In this document: positions 36,501 to 50,538 of the stretch, in pieces
Position numbering within the stretch: the stretch's first letter is position 1
Layout: each line of letters begins with the position of its first letter
Source of the DNA: Augochlora pura
Lineage: Eukaryota > Arthropoda > Insecta > Hymenoptera > Halictidae
DNA length: 64,000 bases
Direction: 5' to 3'
Assembly (NCBI RefSeq): GCF_028453695.1
Contig: NC_135779.1
Span: 2,480,001-2,544,000 of the forward strand
Translations under genes and position numbers: made by a program
Notes under the pieces: generated by a model
Database searches by the model: none
Seen by the model: only the letters and a program-made list of their open reading frames with translations
Told to the model about the DNA's origin: nothing

Positions 36501-39500
36501 TCTGGAAAACGGATCTGTCGTTAGAGCAGCTCTTAATTCGATCGAATGGCGATCCAAGAAATCGTACCTTCATTCCTAGGTATCAAAAGGTCCAATATCT
36601 TTTTCGCCTGCAGTGGCCAGATACTTCTGATCGTGTCCCTTAACTCCTCGTTCGCTTGATTCATCTCGTCGGCTGGAAAACAATGTACTCGTCAATGTAC
36701 TGTTCAAAACGTTCATTGCCACGTTACGATCTCAACGAGTCCTACAGCTTCGAAGTTGTTTAGCTAACCCTTTGCTGTACGTTAATCAGCACCTATTTAT
36801 CCGTAATATTTTTAATAAAAGGACCAGACAATTTTTGTTCCTTTTATTGTCTTTATGTGCTTTTCTTTCTAAGCTTCGATAACAGAAGAATTAATTTTTA
36901 TTTCGATGTAGAAGAAATTAATAACATTAATATTGATTAGATCTTGCATGGAATATGTATCGACTGTAGCCTGACTCGTTATTATAGTACAAGGGGTTAA
37001 AGGGTGCTGGAACACTGTCATGACCGCACTGTACATTCATAAATTGTTCAAGCCTACCGCGTCTCATCTTGATGCTGAGATTCTCGCGGATCAGCGCGAA
37101 CAGCGTCGTAGTAAACTTGACCTTCCCGTCGTCGTCCACCGGCATGTTCATTCTGATCAGCTTCTTGTAAGCGAGCCGGTTCGGGCACTTGTTACCAAAC
37201 CCCAACGGCGGATCCATATTCTTCAGCATGTCGTACATCTCGGTGTAATGGATCCGGCCGGTCGCGCTCGGATCGTACTCTGCCCAGATCCTGACGAACT
37301 CGTCGAGGTGATGCGCGCCGAGGATCGACGAGTCCCTGGTCAGGTAGTCGAAGTTGTCCATGATGACGGCAACGAACAGATTCAGCATCAGGAACGAACA
37401 GAAGAAGATGAACGAGACGAAGTAGGCGTACGCGATGTTCGAGCCGCAGCCGCCCGGCTCCTGTTTCCCCGCCTTCACGTCGCATGGCCGACCTTTGATG
37501 CACGACAGCATGATGTTCGGCCAGGCCTCGCCGGTAGCGCACCTGGTAGGATCATTCGATTATTTCTCCGCTCCAATTTTTCCTTAACAGCACACTCAAT
37601 CTTTCCCATTCTTTCTCTCGTTCATTCTTCCACGCAGACAATCCCCGAATTCGTCCAAACGAATCGGCTACAGATACTCGGCGCGTCCGGCGATTTCAAA
37701 AATCTGTTCTTCCTTTTATCTCTACTTGCATCAGCGTTGACAATTAACACATTATTTACCGACGATGACTTTGCGATATTCGAAAGTCTGCATTTTAAAG
37801 ATAAAATCGGTGCGCCAACGTTGCGTTTAGATTTCTCTTCGTATAATAATTCAAGATTCTATTTATAGACTTCCGGTAGACATAGTGCAAAGCACTTTTT
37901 CGCACACTCTTGAAAAAGAATTTCAAGCATCGATTATGTCATTTGATGATCCTAAAGTTTGGACGGACAAATCATTGGAAATCGCCGACGTACCTCATGC
38001 ATATTTCTGAACGGAAAGCACGACAGCTAGAGCTTCTATGAAATACTTTCGCGGTTTATATACCACTACGAGCGGCTCGTTACAATTTCGAGCGTAAAAC
38101 GGAAACGTAATAAGGAGCCTGGAATAACGAGCGTTGTTCCATCGATCGAACAACCGGCGACCGAAATCAGCCTCGTTGGTGCATCATGCAGGGAGGCCGA
38201 TTCCCGGCATTGACCCGAGTGCAGAAACATCGAAAGCGATTTAATTACTGGCTGAGAGGCAAGGCTCGACCGTTATTCTACTCGCTGCTAAATTACTCTA
38301 CTGCGTGTGTCTGGTGAGGCGTAGCTTAGCCCGTTCGCCGTTCGTGTAACCACGATCCCGTGGATCGGCTCCTTCTTTTCCGCATGGAATCGCGGATAGT
38401 ACGCGATGTCGCGAGTGCTTTTGTTGCGGCGAAGCTGTGCTATATATATATATTCGTTCGATTCCGCGTCGTTTTGCGCAATAAACTATAGGCTCGTCAG
38501 GTGGCGCGGAACAATAGAGAGAGAATTGTGAAAGTGAACGTCTAAAACAGAGCGCGCGGCACGCGGTTCTTGCGATCGTAGCTGGCCGATAGAGCGTGTT
38601 TGTTGTTACTTACCGAAAAAGCAACATCAGACCTTGAATGAAGCTTTGGAAATTGTTGTGCTTGGTTATAGAAGTCTCGGGGTCCAGCGCGATGTTACCG
38701 AATACCTGAGGGACCGAGAAAAACAGAAAAAATGGCCGCGCGGCCACAGGGCACGCACCGCATTAGCAAATGATCCCATCAATCTGGACGCGATCGGTTA
38801 AATTAGGAGAATCGGTCCGCGCGGAGCTCGCGACGCTTCCGGTCACCGCGTGATCCGCGACAATCGCGTCTCACTTGTGATTCATTATCGTTCATTGCGG
38901 ATTACCAACCGGCGTGTACGCGTTTTGTGATAGTGTCTGTCGGTCTACCCTCTAAGAAGATACGCATACACACATTAAATTACGATCTACCAACTGTTTC
39001 CTTACTCTTTCGACTGTAATCAACTCGCGGCTTCCTCGAGAGAATCCGTCGACCTTCGATCTCTGTGTCTGATTTAACCCCTTGTGCGACGACTTTTTTC
39101 ACAGCCACGCGGATTATCGTTCGTTTGTTACTTATACGTTCCTCGCTCTTCGACGTTTAAATATTAAAGTTAGGCAGGTAAAATTTCATTTCGATCTAAG
39201 AGACGCGGATAGCGTATATATTTAGTAAATTATGTACCGAATTTTCGCAAAGTGTTAGCTTGTAATAGGGCAAGGGGTTAAAAGATTGCTCAACGCAAGG
39301 CAAAGACGTCGGGATCGCGGTTCTCTCGAGTACACCGTAATCAGCAACTCCAGCAATCTAGGGCAAGCATCTCTATGGAACAACTGTCTATGGGGACGTC
39401 TAATCTGCAGGGTTCAATCGCAACAGACTGACACGTCGAGCAGCTTATACTCTCGATTAAACCTCATGCCAGCAGCCCAAAATTCTCTACGAAAACCGCC

Positions 39501-42500
39501 GATCGATCGCGTCAGTCTCTCGGTTTCGTTATTCTGTTTTTCTTTTTCTCCTACGCTCTCTCTCTCTCCCCCTCTATCGAATCAACGAAACCGTTCAAGA
39601 TTCACGCGATCGCAGCGGTCCCCCCGATTCGTCAACGAGTCGTTATCGCTTTACCCGGACGTGTATCATTGCGTTCAGCTGCTCGACTCACCGAAAAAGC
39701 AACATAAGACCAGCGAAGAAGGACTGAAAGTTGTTGTGATCATCGATCGCTGTTCCTGGATCGTTCGATATATTGCCGAAGACCTGACAACGGAATTTCA
39801 GATCGGTCACTGGGGTTCGCATCGCCTGCGATCTCTCGCGCCTGTTCGTTCCACACTGTTTCGGTGGTTACTACCGATACTTTCTTATGGTTTATCATCG
39901 ACGCCCGTTCGGTTTCCCTGTTTGCTTTATCAATCTGGATCGCGCGAACGGGGATCACGGGATCCCAGGAGAAGCAGAGAGACCCGTCCGAGGTCTTCTC
40001 GTTTCGAACGATCGGAGAAATTGTGCCGGTCGTCTCTGCTTCTCCTGGGCGCCCGTAGCTCGCCCGGTTGGGTTTCTCGGGAATTTTCGTCGTCCTTTCG
40101 TTGGGGCCCGATGGAGCGATACGTACCTGCATACCGATGATCGCGTAGATGAAGAACAGCATCGCGATGAGGAGACAAACGTAAGGCAGAGCCTGGAAAA
40201 ATAAAGCAAAGTTCGATCGGGAGGTTCGGCCGGGCGGGTTTTCCCGTCGCGTGTGAACAGACTTGGTTAGCTTACTTTAAAGGATTGTACAAAGGTCCAG
40301 AGTAAAATTCGTATCGTGTAGCCCTGCCTGAGTAGTTTGATCAGCCTGGCAGCACGAAACAGCCTCAGGAAGCCGACGTTGATGAAGTTCTCCTGCAGGG
40401 GGCAGAGGAAATTGCACTTAACTCCCAACAAATGCCGGGTCCTTATCGCGATCAGGATCGGGCTCCGTGCGTGCAACGCGATCGGCTTCGGCAACGGTTT
40501 GCCCCAGGATTCGATCGGATCTGGGACACGCCTCGAAATCCTTTCGGTACACGTACGAAGCTACGGGAAAACACTTGCGGACCTCCATGGACTTATTCGT
40601 CCATCGGAAACTTCGGCCGAGTCTGGCCGATTTTTTGAAATATTTCATAGCATTGCATTCTCACGTAACTACGCGGTCAGGTATATCGATTCGAAGGTCG
40701 TTCTTTCAACCCATTTGCTGGAATTTGTCCTTATTTTGCTTTTTAGCTGTTTTTGTGCCGCGGGTTAATACCGCATCCATATGCATTAGGCTTTTGTCTC
40801 GTGTTGGTTTGTGTACGCGCGAATGATGTTGAGACACTTGCGTGCGGGTCGCCGCGTACGTTCCGTCCGCAAATAATACGTTTTTCAAGTGGACAGGTAT
40901 TTTTATAAAGCTTGAGAAAGTTTAGAGTGTGTAGAATACGGTTATCGTGGAGAAATCACGCTTGAGAGCGAAGAAACCACGCCCATTGCGGAGAAACGCC
41001 CCAGAGCAAAGGAGCCACGCCTTATGGGCCAAAACCCCGCCTATTCAGAATTCGTCCCGCCTTGGGGGCAATGCTTGACTAATTTCGTAGAAAATTATCA
41101 TAATCCTACAAATGAAATTTTATTTTTGGTTTTAAACCATAAAGAAAATACCCTACGCGCTTTTAATTTTATCCGCGAGAACGTTTGCCAAATTACGTGG
41201 TATTCGCGGATGGAAATTACACCGGCGACCCGATGCACTCGTCGTGTCGAGTGTTTATGCAATGTATGAATATCTCCTGTGTCCTGTTTGAGAAATCCGT
41301 CCTGCGAGTATCCCATCTTTCTTTCTCTCACACACGTTCTCTCTCACTCTCTCTCTCGCTCTCTATCTATCTCTTTCTCTCTCTCCCTTTCTCTCATGTC
41401 GGATGTCGAAGCGCGTGGTCCCGAAGTATTTCTCATTTTCTCGAGATTAGAAGTAAAACCGGCGCACTTACGTCTGCGGTTGCGAAAGATGAGCGACATT
41501 TATACCTTTTTTTCGCCTAGATGGCCGCCACTGGGCACACTCGAAAACCGCTCCTATCACAAGAAAACAACGAGAATGGCAGAATTATTGGGATCGATCG
41601 TTCTCGGTCTCGTTAACACCGACATTATATCTTTAAATATACGAAACAACAGAGCGGTAAATCAAACTAGCGGCATATTTGTATGGAGAACGTACTATCA
41701 AACTGAAGCGGCCCCGACTGATACTGCGCCGGACTGCGGTCTCCCGAAAGAAACAATGGCGCGCAGTCCCGGGCGTTTACACGCGAAGCTTCACAGGGTT
41801 TACAGTACCGTGGATAATGCGCAGGAGATGTACAATAAACTCGATTTACTCGGCTGCTCACTGAGCCCGCTTTCTTCATCGCTTACCATCGTCTCCCTCC
41901 TTCAGAAAGCGAGTCAGCCAGCAACGGTTCTTCTCTTTGTTTCTATAGATCTCTGTGTACTCTATGCCTGTGCCCGCTGACGGTTCAACAACCTACTGGG
42001 GTAGAGTGCAAGCAGTTCAAAGGGGGTAGAAGAAACTCGGATCGGCGACGGTCTCTTCGATGCGGCTTCAAACTTCAACGCTATCCGACACTTGTTACTG
42101 GAACTCTCAATTACTTGTGGGTGTAGAATACCGTGTGTGTATAGAATACCGTGTGTGTGTAGAATACCGTGTCTCTGTGTACGTGTGTGTCGAGACACGT
42201 GTGGCGTGTGCGAATACGTAAGTACGACAGCTTATACTTCGGGTCTTAAACAGATACTTCTACTGCGGAGGAGTCAAGAATTACTTGATGGGTAGTGCGC
42301 TCTCTGCAGTTACGCCGTTCGTTCGAACAGTTCAATCTTTACTGTACCAGGCGAGAGTCGCGACATTCGACGGGGAACACGTTTCTAACCGTTCGAGTGC
42401 CACGGGTCTTTGCTGTTTTCCCGGCGAAAAGCGCCAAGCGGCGCGACAGCGCTTTTCTTATTCTCCGATTAAAAATGCTAAGGAGCTTTATTGCGCTGTT

Positions 42501-45500
42501 TTCTTTATACATTTTAATATTTGCATCTAGATGTTCGACTGAAATTAAAATTTTTTCTGTTACCAGCTGTGTCTCATTCTTTAACTTCAATCTAAAATGA
42601 AATGGTAACGGTAAAGTCGCGCATCGACGGAAACCTAGTGGTGTCGCGGTTATCGGCTTCGCAGCTTAGAGCGCTGGCACTGTTCGAGCGACACGGAAAA
42701 AGCGCAAAATCGCTCCTTGGCACTCAAACGGCTAACGGATTTTAGCGAGTCCGTATGTCGTCCCGAACCACGTGTCGTTTCGGCGGACTGTCGTTCACAG
42801 GTAATAATCCCGAGAACGTATTCCCATTCGAGCGTCCGACTCCGCCGTATGTTACGTGTACGTTGGCGGACACTCTGTGATGATCGTATACTGTGCAAAT
42901 GTGACAATGTACAGTGTGGGTGTGTAGCGTATGAATGCAGCATAAAGCTACGTATAGATACATAAGACTGTATGGGTTCGCATTAAGATTCTTCGTTTAC
43001 CTGCTAGCATATACGTACGTATATACATTGTGCAGATACCAAATGTTCAATAGACAAACGTGTACGAGACGTCGCTGGAGCCACGTTGCAGCCGGAAAAC
43101 GATCCTGCGCGGAAACGCGGATCGAGGTATAAATGAAACGAATTCAATTTAATTTAAATATACGATTAAACACCCAACTTGACAATAATAGTAACAAGAA
43201 CTGTTGAAGATGCACTAAGTTCATTTCTCTTGAAATTGAGATATTCAAGGATTTGCGTTTCAATAAGGAAAAAGAAAAATACGAATATATCACACTGTTT
43301 AAAATAATAGCAATAATCAAGTGAAAAATATATAAATTACTGCAGTTGGAAATAAGAATTGACAAACTTTAAAATTAAACGACTCGTATCTTATTCTGAA
43401 TTGCGGCGGTTAAGTGAATTAAGTAATTGTAGAATTGAATTAAGTAATTGAAAAACTTATACTGAAACGTGTTTCATAACAACTTCGATCGACGCGTTTC
43501 CGTTCGAGGAATCGGCAATTCAGCGGACCGCGGCGGCACATCGCGATCGTCCGGTACACGCGCAATTCTTACGCATTTCTGCCGAAACTAATGAAGCAGC
43601 AATGAGGTTAAAGGAAAGACAGCACTCGAGATGTATTATACAACCAAGCAACACTGGGTCACACAATTCAAATGGGGAAAATGGTCTCGCAGTAATCGAT
43701 TACAACGGACCTGGTTACAATAGTCAAAATATGTGGAGACCACTACTATCTCATTCGGAACATTTACAGGCGATCGTTTACCGATCGCGCTCGTACGTTT
43801 TTCTAGCTGGCGAAACACTACGTACCCCGAACTCGATCACAAGGGCGTCCACGATGCTGCCGATCACCGTGATGAAGTCGAACGTGTTCCAGGCGTCCTT
43901 GAAGAAGTTCTGAGTGCGACGGGACCGGGAATAAACAAATCGATTAGTAAATCCCGCGCATCTCCGGACAAGCGGTTGCCTGACTCCCGCATTCGGAGTT
44001 TGCTCGACCGACGCTGTAGGAACCGTGAACTCTGAACAACTACGCAGCGAGCGTTCGAGGAAACTTCGAAGGCGGTCAAGTGTGTAAAAGATGTCTGCTA
44101 ACTAACGCTACAGAAGAAACTACGAATCGAGTTTGAAGAATTAGCGAGTCTGTTGGTTTTCTCTGCGTGTCTCATTGTATATCGACGTGTAGCCATTAGA
44201 GGTGGGCGGGTATGGTAAATCTCGAATACCGCCGAGCCACCTGTTAAATCGAGCGCTCGAGCCGGCACCTGAAAGCTGGCGATACTCTGGTACTCGAAAA
44301 TTTCGGATACTCGACGTTGAAGTCGGATTAAGTAGCGCACAAAGTGTCGGTAGCTTACCGCCACGATTTAACACATTCCGTGCCACGTGTATCACTATAC
44401 ACGCTTGAATGTCTATGTAATGCCTTAAAAAAACATTTTATGTTTAGAATCAAAGAATTAATTTCCAGCAAAAGAATGAACTATAATATGTTTACATCAT
44501 ATCTATAATGACAATAATTAATAGATACAAATAATATATTGATTTTTAAAGCGTCGATTGACCAGAATGATGAGTAGACTAAACACAGCTCGGCACGAGT
44601 TAACCCTCTTAGTGCCAAAGAACGGTTGTTGGCTACTTTTGAAAAAATATTGTTTTCTTAATATTTCTACTAAATAACAATTTTATTTCTTATTTATTCT
44701 TTCTTTTCGAATTTGGTAGCTATCAGATTTTACAAAATTCTTGCAATGTCTTTTGATTAAGCCACATCAAACGAGTTTTGTACATTTCGTTCGAATACAC
44801 GCGACTCTTTTGGTTGGCACTAAAAGGGTTAAGCACTATCTAATCCAACTTTGACGCCGGGTACCCAAGTATCACGAGCATTTGGTACCCGACCCTAACC
44901 ATAAACGTTCGGTACCCGCCCACTCCTAGTATCCATGTGTGTATGTGTGTTTGTCGAGTAGGTGTGTGATCGTGTGGACGGGCATTATGCGTGTACTTCT
45001 TGCGAGGATTGCACGTGTGTGTAGAACGGCGGTGTGTCTGTATGTTTTTACGATCGTTCGACGGTGAACGTGTTCGTGTGGAAGAGGCGCGTGGTTTGCG
45101 AAGATTGCGACAGTGTTTGTCCTCTGTGTGTCGTGTATATCCATGTTCATGACTGTTTATATATGTGTGTGGTGTCTGTGTGTACGCACCATTGCAGAGC
45201 GCAAATGGTTGGTAGCGAGTGAGCGCAAAAGTATGCGAGAGTCGTGCTGTTCGGAAAAAACGGTGTGTCGGTGATGTAGAAAATAGGCCGCGTTGTCTCC
45301 TCGTTGTCTAGGTGTGTCCCGATCGTGAACGATTTGCGGGGGATGGTATGATGTAGACAGGTGTGTGTATGTGTGTGTCCAGCAGAACGGAATGAATCGT
45401 TCGCTGTTCACGGGGGCTAAGCTCGCAGCGAATTCACCTGACAGGATCTACTTGTCGCCCCAGGCGACTTTCGATCCGACTGGTTTACGATCGATAGAAC

Positions 45501-48500
45501 GCTGTCCTCATGGTCAGAGTGCTACGAGAGGATTCGGGGATCTAGGTGGACAGGTGTCCGAGAAGCTGCGTTCCGTTTAAATCGACTCGATGCTAAGATC
45601 TATGTTCGAACTTTGAACTGTAATCAATTTGTAATCGAACTGTATCTATCGATGGTATCTGTGGGCATCGCGCGGCTCTCGCGCACCCTACCGCGAATTT
45701 CGGAGATCTATAGATCGTGTAATTCAAAGTTCGAACTGTAAGTAGGGACAATGATCGAGAAGTGGTATCCGAGTCGCATCAGCGATCGCCGACGATCGGC
45801 CACGGTGGGGTCTCGTCTAAAGATGTATTGTTGTTTGCGTCTACGGGAGCATGCCGGTAATAGCGAGCAAACTATAATAGACAGAGAGGGGGGGCGGGTG
45901 GGTGTAGGGGGATAAAGAACGATAGAGAGACGCTCGCGGAGGTTGGTTATTCGCGCGGAAGCTCTACTTTCCAGCATTCTCCTCGGGCAAAGGGCCGGGA
46001 AGGAGGTCGGTTCCCTCGAACGATTCAGAATAGCGCAAAGCCCGAGCCAAGAGTATCGCCGCGGCGATCTCTCCTCTCTCTCTCTCGGCTCTATCGCAGC
46101 TTCTCGGCACGGTCGCGGCTCGTTTTCATACTCGAAATGAAAAAGCCTCGGCTGGAAACTGTCCTACATACATCGGGAAACATTCGCGGACATGTTGGCG
46201 CGAGAAAACGGTCAGAAAAATCGGCGACCAGGGTCTAGAAGCGATCCTCTTCGACTGCGAACAGAGACGCGGCGCGATTATGGCTGCGACGCTGTGGCTC
46301 CGCTTTCGGAGAGAATATTTCCACGATGGTGTTTAGAACACTATACTGCAGAATCGACGAGTTTGGATATCGAAATTCGCACTAGAACCCTGTCGTTCTG
46401 ACCCAGTCTCAATTGATGGACACCCGGAATTAATGAACACTTTTCCCTGGTCGAAATTATTTTTGTAATAACAGTATACGCGCTTAGACCTGCGCCAATC
46501 GCATTCTAAGCAATGGTCGAATGCTAGACAAATTTTTCTTAGTCGTTTATGCTTTACCATACCCTTGTTGTCACGATTTTTAAAGATCTTTAACCCTTTG
46601 TGACCCGAGACGACTCGCTGTAGCACCATTATAAATTGCCGTACCATTTTCCAAATTGATTAGAACAATTGTTTATATTTAAAAAGTTGTTGAAACTAGA
46701 GAATATGAAATGAAGATACTAGAGATCTATAACCATATTTTGGATCGCGAAATGAAACAGCCTGGACTGCAAAGGGTGTAGAAAATAATCTCCCGAAGAC
46801 GGAGGATCGCGTAAGACGTACAGTCGCTGCTGAATTAGGCGTCCATCAAGTGAGGAACTGTCCCGTCGCCATTGTACCCGCGAACAATCGTCTTGTCTCG
46901 AAACGCGATGGATCACCGATATCCCAGTACATAGGTGGAAGAGACAATGACAGTGGGGGTTAGGTACTACGTATAATCGTATACATATATACATATGTAT
47001 ACTCTGTATCCTATATAATATGACATGATATGATATAACATGACATGACGCATGACATGATGGTTGCGTGTGATTTCGAGTTTTCTTTTCTTTTTTTTTT
47101 TTTAGTGGAGTGTGTGATTAAGAGGCTGTTTCTATACCTTGCATCCGAAGGCGACGAGTTTAAGGATGCACTCAATGAGGAAAAGGAGGGTGACGATCAA
47201 GTTCACGACGGTCAAGATGTCCAATAGAGTCGGCGGCGCCTCGTGATACTACAAAATACACCCAACACACAAACGTAACACAAGCCAAGATTCTGCATCG
47301 TTGCCCGCAATTCTCCGGTCGCCTCTCTACGATCGTTTCACTCTCGGCGATCTTTAATCGGCTTCCTCGGTTACGAACGTGAAAATCTCGAGCTTGTCGT
47401 CGATTAGAATCGCGACGGGAGGCCGCGCCGTTAACTCGACGAATCGCGGAATTTCTCGCGACGGTGGACCGTTCTCGTGGAAACGTGGATTTCTTTGCTC
47501 GCGTCGATCGGTGATCGATTATTACCGTATCGATCGGCTGCGGGATTACTTCGTCGATTACACCGTCGCACTTACTAATTATTAACAAAATATTAACACA
47601 TTTCGGGATCCGTGCAAATCGGCTTCGTTTAAGAAAAAATCCGCGATTCTATTTATCAAAACTTATACCATTATATTGAGCCCTCGTCGATCTAAAATGT
47701 TAACAAAGTGCCCGCGTGGTGAAGATGAACTTTTCCCGGAAATTTAATAGTCGAAGTAATCCCGTCGCGAAAGGATTTACGATCCTCGATCGCGGCGGAG
47801 GAGCGGCTCCTCCGCGAGCTGACGATCGAATCTAACCGATCTCCGGCGAAGGCTCGATCTCTCTCGTGTTCGACGCGCCGAAATGGTGCTCGATTCTTGC
47901 GTGTATGTAGTATGTGTGTGGAGTGTGTGTACGTCGAATTAATTAACCGGCCATTCCCGAAGATGGCGGAGCATGGAACTGCATGCGTGTCGGTCCCGCG
48001 GAGGCGTCGGCACTTCGCACGAAACTCTTCGACGGGAGTTCGGAGCGGTTTTCCGCCTACTCGGCGGATCCACGAGGCTCCTTGCTCGCTAACAACTTTC
48101 GGGGACGGTGTTCTCGTGTTTCTGGACCGTTGGCAGCGAGCATCGAAGCGCAACCGAGTGATCGTGAACCAAATACAGTGGCCGTTGCAGACCCGTAACA
48201 GTCGATGCAACTACAGACAACGCTTTCCACGCGGAGCCTCGATCTTCCTCGCGATCGTTCATTATCAACTCGTCCTTTAACGCGTTTTCTCTATCAAATA
48301 GCGACCCGTAATACCAGGGAGCTGGCTAGAATGTATTTTTGGTATTGCGAACAGTCGATATTGAAATTCATTTTTCGTATTTGTAAATTGACTTTTGGAT
48401 AGGTTGTATCAACGACGTGTCAAGGACGCATCAGTGACGTGATTTTTTTCATAAATGAATTTCAACCGTAATAGGAATAGAAATGACTCGACGAAAGGAC

Positions 48501-50200
48501 ACCAACGAATTTTGGACGGTATTACGAGTTCTTATTTCGTGCTGGAACGCGAGGGCTCCATTCGATCGACGAGAACGATCGACGCTCCGCGCGACGGAAG
48601 CCGCGGTGTACGCATGCAAGGATCAAAAACATGTCAACGTGCAGTGATCACGTGCGGATGCAACAAGACGGAGATCGGCATGCACGGGAGCTTGTCGTGG
48701 GTTTAGCTTCTATCGCATCTGCCGCAGCCAGGGTTTTGCATCGTGGAAGGCTCGCGCGATTTCCACCCTGTTCCACGTGTCTCGTGGGAGAAGTTTGTTT
48801 CTCGAAATGAAAAAAGAAAACAAAAGAGAAATCAAACAAGAGCCGGGAAACGAAAGAAAGAAAATGTTCAGACAGAGAAAGAGAAATGGAGAAACAGCAA
48901 GAGAAAAATATACGGACAAAATGAAATCGACGCGGCTGGTGTTGATGCTCCCTTGACTGGTGTCCATGGGTTTTCAGGTGTGTTTAATATTCAATGTCCC
49001 GTGTTGTGTTGTGCGTGTGTTCTCGTGTTTCATAAGACTAGCTAGTAGTAATAGTTTGTTGGGAAGCTCGCTGAACAGCGACGAGAGTTCTCTCGTCCCT
49101 TTCGCACGCTGGTCGCCGTTCAGCCGGTTTCCCGTTCGCGTCTCAAACACGCTGCCGGACAAAAGCACGATGAGGGAACGTTGTTCGCAAGGATAAAGTC
49201 GAGCCGGAATCTCTTATGCAAGTCGGTACTTTTGTCCGGACGCGTGCATGGCCGTGATCAAATTCTACGATTCTCGAAAAAGGCACGGATAGCCGCACCG
49301 CAGCGGTGCGAGCGTCCTGCGGAGTTTCGTGTCGAATCAAAGGATTTTGTCGAGCGAAGACGCCGAGCAACAGCGTTATCCCGGTGCCCGATATCTTCGT
49401 CGAGTGTTCGGTTCATTGGAATCGTGTTCGGAGAACTTTCTCCGAACTAATTGAATTTTAGCGACGGATGGCGACGCATCCGGCAAGAACATTATCCCGA
49501 AAGCTCGTCCGACGTTTGAGTCGACAGGACACCATCTACTCTTCGAACAAACCAGAAAACAAAATGACAACGCTCTACTTCCATTCTAATAAGCATAAGT
49601 GGCCAGGCGGACGGTCCAGAAACGATCGGACGGCGCTCGACTCTGTTATTCGTGCGGCTCGTTGGACGAGTGGACCTCGACGTTTCGTTCGCGATCGAGC
49701 GGCGTCTGGATCGTTCCTCGGCTCGGGGGACCGGCTCGAGCAGACGTTTCTCGGCGGTCTCGAGCCGGCCGGGCCTGGCCTCCAAGCGCGTATATATATG
49801 CCTATATACGTTCTTTCGATAAATCTGTTCGATGGAGGGGTTGTTTGTTGGCATGGTGGAGCTTACCCTCACGCCGAAAGCGGCGATCTTCAGTATGCAC
49901 TCGACGGTGAACATCCCCGTGAAGCACATGTTCATGTACTTCAGCGTGTTCTTGTACGCGTCGCTTTGCCGATGGAACTGCAATGCATACACTGACAACA
50001 CACACGGCCGACAGAGACAAACAAACATACGTACAAGCGTTATAGAATCGCGTGTTCGCGCGGACGCGGTCTCGCGGACGAGGCGATCGGATATTCATTC
50101 GCCGATCGCTGATCCCCCTTTCTCCCCTGTCATCCCGGTATCAAGGGAGAAAGGGAATTCCCTTTACTCTCATCCCTCTCTTCTCTCTCTCTCTCTCCCT

Positions 50201-50232
<32 letters not shown>

Positions 50233-50495
50233 AGGCTTTTCCCATCGCTGTCAGAACTAATTTAATTTCTCAATGCTTTGTTCAGCTATACATTTAATTC
50301 TTTCCACATTGTTGGTCAATTAGAACAAACGAATATGTAACAATCACAATGGCTATAGCCTCTATAATATACCACTACGATAGTTAGAATGAAATAGTAA
50401 GTGAAATAGGTCCGCGCATGGTCAGACAGACGGTACAGTAGCGTGTAAAATCTGTAAGTAACACGGTGTGCACATATAACAACGTCTTGCAATTG

Positions 50496-50538
<43 letters not shown>

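Larger units (their letters stand above)
40393..43825 (-). other. cac intron (3.4 kb)
   Basis: Contains a degenerate GC-box tandem array (40945-41062), a (CT)n tract (41329-41398) and a short tandem repeat at 42123-42180. No exon recognised. Confidence 0.65.
43910..47137 (-). other. cac intron with nested transposons
   Basis: Holds the hAT-type element 44197-44929 with MITE copy 4 inside, GT-rich sequence at 44935-45180 and 45362-45378, a lone TTAACCCTTTGTGACC end at 46590, and tandem GACATGATATG repeats near 47018-47062. No exon recognised. Confidence 0.65.

Noticed and set aside
37020..37868. 282-codon plus-strand ORF
   Set aside because: Antisense shadow of the domain IV pore/EF-hand exon of cac.
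39286..40140. 284-codon plus-strand ORF
   Set aside because: Runs across two cac exons and introns on the opposite strand; composition is Ser/Arg-rich noise typical of CpG-rich intron sequence.
46590..46610. Lone TTAACCCTTTGTGACC end
   Set aside because: Matches the piggyBac-type MITE end, but no inverted partner with TTAA was found within 350 bases; too little to call an element.
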